Of a stretch of 11,854 nt of DNA, positions 1-6,526 are shown piece after piece. Source of the stretch: Amoebophrya sp. AT5.2 (taxonomy: Eukaryota; Sar; Dinophyceae; Syndiniales; Amoebophryaceae); NCBI GenBank assembly GCA_005223375.1, contig RXOD01005952.1:1-11854 (forward strand). The letters are read 5' to 3'. A program made the translations under genes and the position numbers. The notes under the pieces are model-generated. The model worked only from the letters and a program-made list of their open reading frames with translations, searched no databases and was not told where the DNA came from. Every line of letters starts with the position of its first letter. Within the stretch, counting starts at the first letter, position 1.

Positions 1-271
1 TGTTGAACGACGTGTGTTCTCACCCTTCTTCGGTATCTTTCTTTGCTTGCGTAACATCGGGATTCTTTCTGCATATCATGGGCATCACTCACTTGTTTCT
101 CATTCACGAGGCTAGAATGACCCTGAACCACTGGTGACGAACGGGAGTGAGTTGTGTTGGTTTTTGACGAGCCTTTTGGCTCAAGTGATACACATTCTTT
201 CAGGGCTGATTTTGGGACGAGAAGATGTGTGTTCACGCGGCGGCATGATCGATTATTTATGGCGATCAATA
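1..271 (+). repeat. 5' LTR of the copia element
   Basis: Identical to 6256-6526. It begins TGTTGA and ends TCAATA, an imperfect inverted repeat. The last shared base is 271; after it the copies diverge (primer site here, host gene at the other end). A canonical TG...CA boundary would put the end at 268, so the 3' edge is uncertain by 3 bases. The LTR should carry the promoter and RNA-end signals. I see no convincing TATA box except a TTATTTAT stretch at 253-260, only about 10 bases from the LTR end. The G-A-G-C-C / G-G-C-T-C hairpin at 169-183 lies within the spliced-leader-like stretch. Confidence 0.95.
170..185 (+). other. Spliced-leader-like stretch in the 5' LTR
   Basis: The bases AGCCTTTTGGCTCAAG match the last 17 bases of the dinoflagellate/perkinsid spliced leader (AGCCATTTTGGCTCAAG) with one A missing. 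It also forms a small hairpin (GAGCC, TTTT loop, GGCTC), which is an alternative reason for its conservation. The spliced-leader sequence is established knowledge; that this is a relic or mimic of it is inference. A 9-base match to the 5' end of the same leader (TCCGTAGCC) lies separately at 364-372 and may be chance. Confidence 0.4.
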
Positions 272-303
272 GAGTTATGAGCCTACTCGCTACTGCTCGC
301 CAC
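272..303 (+). promoter_or_regulatory. Primer binding site for a half initiator tRNA-Met
   Basis: Directly after the LTR, the reverse complement reads ...GGCTCATAACTC, which contains the anticodon loop CTCATAA of eukaryotic initiator tRNA-Met. The complement continues back through a GTGGCG...AGTAGCG stretch that looks like the D arm of the same tRNA. Drosophila copia is primed by a tRNA-iMet fragment cleaved near position 39, and the site here starts at the matching place. Complementarity seems to cover almost the whole 5' half of the tRNA (about 32 nt, with a few mismatches to the yeast sequence I recall), longer than the roughly 15 nt of copia. The host tRNA is not in the window. Confidence 0.75.
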
Positions 304-486
304 ATTAGAAATTTTACCACTCCGCACGCTACCGCTGCCGCGTGAACTATCTATGATACACCCTCCGTAGCCCGGTGAAGCTAAAAACTCCCCCCACTGA
401 ATTTAATTTACTACTGTTTTTTTTAGAAATCTGTCTTCTCCCTCGTCGCTCTCTCTGCCACTAAAGCCTAAGGCACATGCAACACA
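304..486 (+). promoter_or_regulatory. Element leader with a 3' splice-site-like sequence and a uORF
   Basis: The untranslated leader between the primer site and gag. CTACTG plus eight T residues and AG (411-426) looks like a branch site, polypyrimidine tract and 3' splice acceptor, followed by another pyrimidine-rich run (430-466). This could accept a spliced leader or join an upstream donor, which is inference. An out-of-frame ATG at 477 opens a 10-codon uORF that ends at the TAA at 507-509 and overlaps the gag start. Its context is weak (C at -3), whereas the gag ATG has A at -3 and G at +4. Confidence 0.4.
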
Positions 487-2196
487 ATGGTGGGTGTTGC
501 AGGACGTAACAAAGCCGGTTACGAAGCGGATCTGAGCGGGACCAAGTACGTCTACTTGGGCTTGACCGCATCCCAATCGTACCAAATCTTCGTTCGCAAG
601 GTCGCGGAAACCGACGCGGTGGAGGCTCTCGCCAACGGCACCGCATTCGAGCACAAGGGCGAGACCTACACTGTTCGCCTCGTCTCTCGCACTTTACATC
701 ACCAAAAGACCGCATCGACGCACGCCGGAATCATTAAAAGTACGCTGCAAGAACTGCGGCAAGAGGTCGAAAAACTGCTGGAGGAAAACGACGACAACCT
801 CCAGCGCTTCCGCTTCAAGCCGGTTGTCGCAATCGTTGAATCCGAGGACGAGGAAGAAGAGGAAGGCGGAGGCGACCACGCCGGAGCACAGCAGCCGCAC
901 GCTCGCGGGCTAGCACAGAAAAACGATCCTTCCAACAAACAACAGCAGCCCACTGCCCGCGCAGACGCTAACGCGGACCAGCGAGACCAGCGCCACGATA
1001 CGCTAGCTGACTGGTGGACGAAGAAGAAGGAAGACCGCGAGCGTTGGTGGAATCAGGAGGGGAGACAACAGCCAGCACGTATCTCTCTCTCACCTCTGGT
1101 CGGTCCAGGAGCTGCCTCTTCTACGGGCGCAAACAACGCGCCATCCCCTCACCAACACGGCGCGCACGCGTACGGAGGTTTCGCGTCATCCGTCGATTCC
1201 AAGATCGTTAAGCCGCCGACTCTTACCGAGGACAGAGCTACGAAACGGGACGACGTCGTGGACATCAGGTTGTTCAACGTAGACCTCGACTCCTACGTGG
1301 TTGAGGCGCGCGAGTACTACGAAATCCTTCGTCACTCCGTCGCGCCTACCACTTTGCTGTACAACCTCCGCACCAACATCAAGCTTCCGAGCCTCGTCAA
1401 AGCGATTCGCGGCAAGCAATACAGCAACGTCGAGGAATACCTGACTGCACTTGAGAAGGCGATCTTCCCGGGGCAGAATTCCCGGAAATTTGCCGACTGG
1501 CTCACGTTCACGAGCTTCGAAACCAAACCGGAAACCCTCGTGAACGACCTCACTGAGTACGAGCGCGTGCGGGAAAAGGTCGAGAAAATCCCGGCGACTG
1601 AAATAGCCGGTCTCAACCTCTTGCGAAGTCTTCACAAGGAGGTCGAACCGCACCAGCTCTCCGCCATCCTGACGCGCATCGGAGGCAAGTTTGAGTACGA
1701 GAACGTCGGGGACGGAATCCGCACAATTCTCGCGGACAAAATCGTGCCTACTAACACGTCCACACGTGGAGACGCCTTGTACTACACGAACAACGGAGAT
1801 CGTCGCTTCTACAGACCCGAAAGTCGACCGTCTCAGTACAACGACCGCGGTCGCAACTATCGCGAAGACAACCGCGATCAGCAGCGTGACCGACGCAGCG
1901 CGGGAAAGGGAAGTAGCGGATACCGCGGCACAAACCGCAACTACGACCGCACTCCTCCCCGCGGTGACAGTGGGCGACGCAACGACCAGTACCCTGAATC
2001 CGGACCGTCCCGCACATACAGCCGCGAAGAGCGTGGAGACGGACGAGAGCAATCGCGCCGTCAGAACAACGACCACAAGGGCGATAAGCGCAGCTTCTCG
2101 CAGGGATCCCGATCGCAAAACGCATCCCGCAGCGCCTCGAACTCACGGCACGGATCTGCCTCACGCCACACGTCCACTGAGCGGGTGCAGATGTAG
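487..2196 (+). CDS. gag: Copia-type Gag, 569 aa, cysteine-free
   Basis: Capsid/nucleocapsid protein that should form the cytoplasmic virus-like particle and package element RNA. Assignment rests on position (after the primer site, before pol) and architecture, not on a recognised signature. Visible parts are: an N-terminal globular region (about 1-80); a heptad-like charged helix (82-108); an acidic run of D/E (118-126); a low-complexity Q/A/D/H-rich linker (130-235); a predicted helical Gag-like core (about 240-425) with W338; and a basic tail rich in R, G, S, N and Y (430-569) with several RG steps, likely RNA-binding. There is no cysteine anywhere, so no CCHC zinc knuckle. The ATG has a good context. 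The frame ends TAG, followed within six codons by TAA, TAG, TAG and TGA in the same frame. Confidence 0.85.
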   Translation: MVGVAGRNKAGYEADLSGTKYVYLGLTASQSYQIFVRKVAETDAVEALANGTAFEHKGETYTVRLVSRTLHHQKTASTHAGIIKSTLQELRQEVEKLLEENDDNLQRFRFKPVVAIVESEDEEEEEGGGDHAGAQQPHARGLAQKNDPSNKQQQPTARADANADQRDQRHDTLADWWTKKKEDRERWWNQEGRQQPARISLSPLVGPGAASSTGANNAPSPHQHGAHAYGGFASSVDSKIVKPPTLTEDRATKRDDVVDIRLFNVDLDSYVVEAREYYEILRHSVAPTTLLYNLRTNIKLPSLVKAIRGKQYSNVEEYLTALEKAIFPGQNSRKFADWLTFTSFETKPETLVNDLTEYERVREKVEKIPATEIAGLNLLRSLHKEVEPHQLSAILTRIGGKFEYENVGDGIRTILADKIVPTNTSTRGDALYYTNNGDRRFYRPESRPSQYNDRGRNYREDNRDQQRDRRSAGKGSSGYRGTNRNYDRTPPRGDSGRRNDQYPESGPSRTYSREERGDGREQSRRQNNDHKGDKRSFSQGSRSQNASRSASNSRHGSASRHTSTERVQM

Positions 2197-2772
2197 AAGT
2201 AATAGTAGTTCTGACAGCAACACACTCAGGGGCAATTCAACTGTAGACTACCTCTATTGGGTTTATCATCAGAGTCGTAGAAGTAAGTGCAAACCAAAGT
2301 AAAGTAGCTCAACACACAAACTCAACACACGGCCGAAAAGTAAGGCAGTACAAAAGTAAAAACACAGCATCAGCTACAAAGTAAATTCTTACGGCGCAGG
2401 GGCATGCCATCAATCAAGCCATCGAGAAATTGCTCATTGTTTTGACAAAAACACACTTGCACGATACTGGTTGTGGCGAATTCTAGCCTGTGAAGCTAAT
2501 ACATTTTCCCACATTTGATTCGTTGCAGTCTGCCGCCGCCAGCACGAAAAAAAAAACGAAAAGAACGAAAAGAAAAACTACCGCAAGCTGTATGCGCAGC
2601 AACCTAAAAAAACCACAAGTGCTTGACATCGATAGCACCAGCGGTACCTACTGGCGGCACGGGGCGCAGACTGATCCCCATTTTTATTCTCGATAAGCAT
2701 CTGCCCCGAGCAGTGCGTCTAGAATTTTTATTTGCGCTTATTCTGTAATCTCCCTGCGCACATAGGGAAACG
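2197..2772 (+). other. Non-coding spacer between gag and pol
   Basis: 576 bases with stops in all forward frames. It holds four copies of AAAGTAA (2296-2302, 2337-2343, 2353-2359, 2378-2384), a repeated CTCAACACAC (2308-2317, 2321-2330), a consensus-like splice donor GTAAGT (2283-2288), and an A/K-codon-rich stretch (about 2547-2580). A short open stretch at 2490-2696 lacks an ATG start and is not supported as a gene. Gag and pol happen to be in the same frame, but the many stops make readthrough implausible. The spacer may hold signals for making a separate pol mRNA or for internal initiation. No known IRES or structure was recognised. Confidence 0.7.
2725..2772 (+). promoter_or_regulatory. 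Candidate splice or trans-splice acceptor before pol
   Basis: A pyrimidine-rich run (TTTTTATTTGCGCTTATTC, then TCTCCCTGC) ends at AG (2764-2765), seven bases before the pol ATG at 2773. This layout would suit a cis or spliced-leader acceptor giving an mRNA with pol as its first ORF. It parallels the acceptor-like site before gag (411-426). Joining the GTAAGT donor at 2283 to this AG does not fuse gag to pol in frame. The call rests on pattern only. Confidence 0.3.
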
Positions 2773-5700
2773 ATGACTACTCGAGTTAATTTCACTTCCA
2801 ATACTCGGGCCACTTTGGCCAAGACCGAAACTTTACTCACGCTCTTGGATACGATCGACGACTATGCGTCGTCTAGCTCCAACGTATCGCTCTGGCTTTT
2901 GGATAGTGGTGCGACGAGCCACATGCTCCAGGACCAGGAGATACTCGCGCACTTACACGAGACGTCCACTTCGGTGCAGGGCGCGTTCGGCGCAGCGGAA
3001 ACGGCGCCACACTGCTCGGTAGCACCGCTCAGCTACAGTAATTTTGAAATCCAAATCGGAACGGCGATCTTCTCGCCGAACCTCCCGGCCAACATCCTCT
3101 CGTTCTCGCGCCTTTTGCGAAAGGGATTCCGGATTTCTTCGGATTTTACGCGCCTCACTTTCCCAAATCAGCAGGGGAAGCCCTTCCATCGTCGTCGATA
3201 CTTGAAGATACAGCGCCTGGACAGCGGACTGTTCTTCATCATCTTTCGCAAACGACCCGCGCAGAAGGAGTCCTGTTTGCTCCACTACTCGTACGACGAC
3301 CACTGCAGATCCGGCCACATCTTGCCATATCGAGGTATATGCGATTTCTGTGCCATGAGCAAGGGCATCCGTCCGAAGCACAACAATCAGCCTCGTGATC
3401 TCGGTGCGCTTCGGTTCAACGACGAGGCGGGTGCGGACTTGTGCGGACCCGTCGCACCCGCTGGCCTACGCGGCGAAAAGTACTCCATGACAATAGTAGA
3501 CCGCAAGACCCGGCTGACTGAGGCCGTCCCTCTTCGACAAAAGTCGGAGTCTCATCTTGGTCTCGACTTCTGGGCGCAGAAGCACCGGCCCCCGCGTCAC
3601 ATCAAGACCGACAACGGGGGCGAATTCACCGGCAAGAAGTTCGTCGAGAAGTGCGCACAACTGCAAACTCTTCGGCGCACGACTTCGTTCTACGAATCAC
3701 AGCAAAACGGCGGATCCGAGGTGGCGAACCGCATCACGTTTGCAGGGGCGCGAACTCTGATCGCCGAGTCGGGGTTGCCGCGCACTTTGTGGCCACAGGC
3801 GATCCGGTATTTTTGCTTGTGCCTGAACACGATGCCGCGCAAGGTGCTCGGTGGAAGCTCATCGTGGTTCGAGGCCTACGGGGACCACTTCAACACTTCT
3901 CGCTTGCGACGTTTCGGCGCCGACTGCTTCTACAGCGAGCAGAGTATCGCTGGCCGGTCCAAGCTTGAGCCACGACGACGCCCGGGGAAGTTTGTTGGAT
4001 TTCATGATTTTTCCAACGACTACATCGTCTACGACCCCGAGCTCTGTCGAGTGTTCCCGCGTATTCGTGATGTTGTTTTTCGTGACAGTAGCCGGAGGGA
4101 GTTTCGTCCAATCCGGAAAAAGCGGGCGGTGACGTTCAACTGCGTCGTGCATCAGGCTGAGTTCTTACCGCATGACAAAAACAGTTCCTTCGTCGGCGAG
4201 CGGGAAGTTTCGCTTCAGGAGGGGCAGGCTGCCGTGTTTCCCAAGCACAAGTGCAAGCTCAAGGCTGCACCTTCCTCCTGCCCATCTTCCGTTAGCCCGT
4301 CGCCGCGTGTGCCACCGCCAGAGATCGTTGCTCCTGGCCTCGTGTACCTCAACATCCCGACGCCGAAAACTGTGTCCTCGTCGTCGCCGGATTTCTGCTT
4401 TGCAACTTACGACCAGCAGGCGTGCAAACAGCAGCCGCCTAAGTGCACGGAGGAAGACCTCATCGCCTACCTCCGGGCGGAAAATCCAGATGTCGAGTTC
4501 ACTTGGAACTCCCTGCGTGACATGGCGTTTCTCGCGGAGACCATCACCTGGCAGGCGGCGTCGGCTGGTAAACATGGCTCTGCTGAGGACTGGAAGGCTG
4601 CCGTGCAGCTTGAGCGGACCGGCCTCGACAAGAAGGAGTTTGCAGTACCTCTACCGGAATCCGAGTGGGACACGGTGCCGAAGGCGGACGTTCTTCCGCT
4701 GCGACTCTACCTCACGATCAAGGAAGGCGGACGCAAGAAGTGCCGGTGTTGTGTGCTTGGCAATCGGCAGCGAAATGCTGAAGCACACTATTCGCCTGTT
4801 GCTCGCTTCTCAACTCTCCGCATCCTCCTATCGCTGGCAGCGCGCAAGCGGTGGGCAATTGACCAGTGGGACATCTCCAACGCCTACGTGAACGCGCCGC
4901 TGAAGTCGCCCATCTACGTCAGTCCACCGCCACAATGGCGGAGCAAGCCCGGAGAAGTTTGGCTGTTGAAGAAGGCGCTCTATGGGCTGAAGGAGAGCGG
5001 TTTCAGGTGGTACGAATATTTTAAGGCGTTTCTACTCGACCACGGCTGGGCGCAGAACCCAGTCGAGCCGTGTCTGTTCAGCAAAAACGGGGTCTACATG
5101 CTGCTGTACGTCGATGACTTGTTGCTGTTTGGCGACCAAAAAGCAATCGACGTCGAGATGTCTGACATCCTCGCGGCATTCGACTGCAAGCACATCAAGG
5201 CCGAGCAGGACGCGCGCGGGGTCCTCCATCGTCAGTACTTGGGCTTGAACATTCACCAGGACCCGAAGCGCGGCGTAATTCGCGTATCGCAGGAGTCCCT
5301 GGTGGACAAAATCCTCTGCGAGTTTGACATGACCGATTGCACTGCAGTCCGAACGCCGGCGGTTGACATCCGCGGCGAGCAACAAACTTCTTCCACTTCG
5401 TCCCCCGATGATCTGCAGAAGAAGACGAACAAAATCACCACGAAAAACTACCGGTCTCTCGTCGGAATGGCCATGTACTTAGCGGTAGCTACCCGCTATG
5501 ACATTGCCTACGCCGTCAAGGAGTTGGGCAAGTACTCGGACAAAAACGGTCCCCGGGAGCATGCTGCTGGTGCGCGGTTGATTCGGTACTTGAAGGGTAC
5601 GCGCAGCCAAGCCCTCGTTTTCCGGGGAGATAAACCGCTCGAGATCGACGCCGTCGCGAAGGTGTCGAATGCCGAAGATGTTCTGGGGTTTTCAGATGCA

Positions 5701-6153
5701 GACTGGGGAAATTCAGAGGATCGAAGGTCCACGTCGGGCATACTGGTCTACTTCGGTGGTAATCTCATTTTCTGGCAGAGCATCACCCAGAAGAGCGTCG
5801 CACTTTCTTCAACTGAGGCGGAGTACTATGCAATTTCGGAATGTTCTCGAGAGATTTTGTACTACCGAAATTTGCTGTCTGAGATTTCTAAAACGTGTAA
5901 AATACCAGACGTCAAGCAGAGCCCGACCGTCATATTCGAGGACAATAAAAGTTGTATCGATCTCGTTGGTATGACTGAAACGACGAAGAAATCGAAGCAC
6001 ATTGACATAAGATACAACTTCGTGAAAGATTTATTCCAAAAAGGAGAGATAAAGGTCGTCCATATTTCAACTAAGCAGCAGCTCGCGGATATATTGACGA
6101 AACCACTGAACGCCAACACATTCAATTACCTGAAAAGTATGATCAACTCATAA
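2773..6153 (+). CDS. pol: Copia Pol polyprotein: protease, integrase, RT, RNase H (1126 aa)
   Basis: Polyprotein that matures Gag/Pol, copies element RNA to DNA and inserts it. The domains in order are as follows. Aspartic protease: DSGATSHM at 44-51 (catalytic D44). GAG-pre-integrase/zinc region: H177, H182, C190 and C193, with only seven residues between the second H and first C, against 20-30 in the usual HHCC finger. Integrase core: D222, D280 (KTDNGGEF) and E316 (QQNGGSE), D280-x35-E316 as in copia. A P/S-rich linker lies at about 495-545. Reverse transcriptase: D700 (WDISNAYVNAPL), YVDD at 779-782, KKALYGLKES at 733-742. RNase H: D975 (SDADW), E1015 (SSTEAEYYA), D1057 (FEDNKS), with the terminal KHIDIRYNFV and LADILTKPL blocks. 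No stop or frameshift was seen. The ATG lies upstream of the protease with little extra sequence, so it is a credible start. Confidence 0.96.
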   Translation: MTTRVNFTSNTRATLAKTETLLTLLDTIDDYASSSSNVSLWLLDSGATSHMLQDQEILAHLHETSTSVQGAFGAAETAPHCSVAPLSYSNFEIQIGTAIFSPNLPANILSFSRLLRKGFRISSDFTRLTFPNQQGKPFHRRRYLKIQRLDSGLFFIIFRKRPAQKESCLLHYSYDDHCRSGHILPYRGICDFCAMSKGIRPKHNNQPRDLGALRFNDEAGADLCGPVAPAGLRGEKYSMTIVDRKTRLTEAVPLRQKSESHLGLDFWAQKHRPPRHIKTDNGGEFTGKKFVEKCAQLQTLRRTTSFYESQQNGGSEVANRITFAGARTLIAESGLPRTLWPQAIRYFCLCLNTMPRKVLGGSSSWFEAYGDHFNTSRLRRFGADCFYSEQSIAGRSKLEPRRRPGKFVGFHDFSNDYIVYDPELCRVFPRIRDVVFRDSSRREFRPIRKKRAVTFNCVVHQAEFLPHDKNSSFVGEREVSLQEGQAAVFPKHKCKLKAAPSSCPSSVSPSPRVPPPEIVAPGLVYLNIPTPKTVSSSSPDFCFATYDQQACKQQPPKCTEEDLIAYLRAENPDVEFTWNSLRDMAFLAETITWQAASAGKHGSAEDWKAAVQLERTGLDKKEFAVPLPESEWDTVPKADVLPLRLYLTIKEGGRKKCRCCVLGNRQRNAEAHYSPVARFSTLRILLSLAARKRWAIDQWDISNAYVNAPLKSPIYVSPPPQWRSKPGEVWLLKKALYGLKESGFRWYEYFKAFLLDHGWAQNPVEPCLFSKNGVYMLLYVDDLLLFGDQKAIDVEMSDILAAFDCKHIKAEQDARGVLHRQYLGLNIHQDPKRGVIRVSQESLVDKILCEFDMTDCTAVRTPAVDIRGEQQTSSTSSPDDLQKKTNKITTKNYRSLVGMAMYLAVATRYDIAYAVKELGKYSDKNGPREHAAGARLIRYLKGTRSQALVFRGDKPLEIDAVAKVSNAEDVLGFSDADWGNSEDRRSTSGILVYFGGNLIFWQSITQKSVALSSTEAEYYAISECSREILYYRNLLSEISKTCKIPDVKQSPTVIFEDNKSCIDLVGMTETTKKSKHIDIRYNFVKDLFQKGEIKVVHISTKQQLADILTKPLNANTFNYLKSMINS

Positions 6154-6246
6154 GTTCCCTACTTGTCGTTCCTTCCAGCAAACTAGTGAAAATCTTTATC
6201 AGTCCCCTTCTATTTTCCTTGCTTTGCAGATATTTCGTACTAGTTT
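6154..6246 (+). other. Short untranslated region between pol and the polypurine tract
   Basis: 93 bases of T/C-rich non-coding sequence with no gene. It links the pol stop to the polypurine tract, as is usual in copia elements. Confidence 0.7.
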
Positions 6247-6255
6247 GAGGAGGGG
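6247..6255 (+). promoter_or_regulatory. Polypurine tract for plus-strand DNA synthesis
   Basis: GAGGAGGGG lies directly against the first base of the 3' LTR. In LTR retrotransposons an RNase H-resistant purine run in this place primes plus-strand DNA. Its position fixes the 5' edge of the LTR at TGTTGA. Confidence 0.92.
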
Positions 6256-6526
6256 TGTTGAACGACGTGTGTTCTCACCCTTCTTCGGTATCTTTCTTTG
6301 CTTGCGTAACATCGGGATTCTTTCTGCATATCATGGGCATCACTCACTTGTTTCTCATTCACGAGGCTAGAATGACCCTGAACCACTGGTGACGAACGGG
6401 AGTGAGTTGTGTTGGTTTTTGACGAGCCTTTTGGCTCAAGTGATACACATTCTTTCAGGGCTGATTTTGGGACGAGAAGATGTGTGTTCACGCGGCGGCA
6501 TGATCGATTATTTATGGCGATCAATA
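6256..6526 (+). repeat. 3' LTR of the copia element
   Basis: Identical to 1-271, as read base by base. It ends TCAATA, then host sequence AAAGCGACAC follows. The junction makes an AATAAA string (6523-6528), absent from the 5' LTR, which is probably accidental. The reverse complement of the LTR end gives TGA (6521-6523), the stop codon of the minus-strand gene next door. The spliced-leader-like stretch recurs at 6425-6440. Confidence 0.95.

Larger units (their letters stand above)
1..6526 (+). mobile_element. Complete Ty1/copia-type LTR retrotransposon
   Basis: A full-length element with LTR, tRNA primer site, gag, pol (protease-integrase-reverse transcriptase-RNase H, the copia order), polypurine tract and LTR. 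Integrase lying before reverse transcriptase separates copia from gypsy elements. The two 271-bp LTRs are identical by eye and pol is uninterrupted, so the insertion is young and possibly still mobile. The 5' flank is outside the window, which begins exactly at the first LTR base, so the left target-site duplication cannot be seen. The right candidate duplication is AAAGC (6527-6531) if the LTR ends at 6526, or ATAAA if it ends at the CA at 6523. Gag and Pol are separate frames with a 576-bp gap, which is unusual for copia elements. Confidence 0.97.

Noticed and set aside
154..345. Short frame inside the LTR, repeated in the 3' LTR
   Set aside because: It has no ATG start, lies in a regulatory repeat, and extends into different sequence at each LTR.
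1186..2118. 310-codon minus-strand frame under gag
   Set aside because: Antisense shadow of gag; its V/A/R/S-rich composition follows from the gag codons.
1691..2302. Second long forward frame overlapping the gag end (203 codons)
   Set aside because: It is a shadow of the R/S/T-biased gag tail, is low complexity, and has no independent start signal.
2283..2765. A cis intron from GTAAGT (2283) to the AG before pol (2765), fusing an alternative gag frame to pol
   Set aside because: The donor is downstream of the gag stop. Using the open alternative frame that reaches 2302, the join enters the wrong frame for pol.
4172..4891. 239-codon forward frame inside pol
   Set aside because: R/S-rich out-of-frame shadow of pol, whose own frame carries all conserved motifs.
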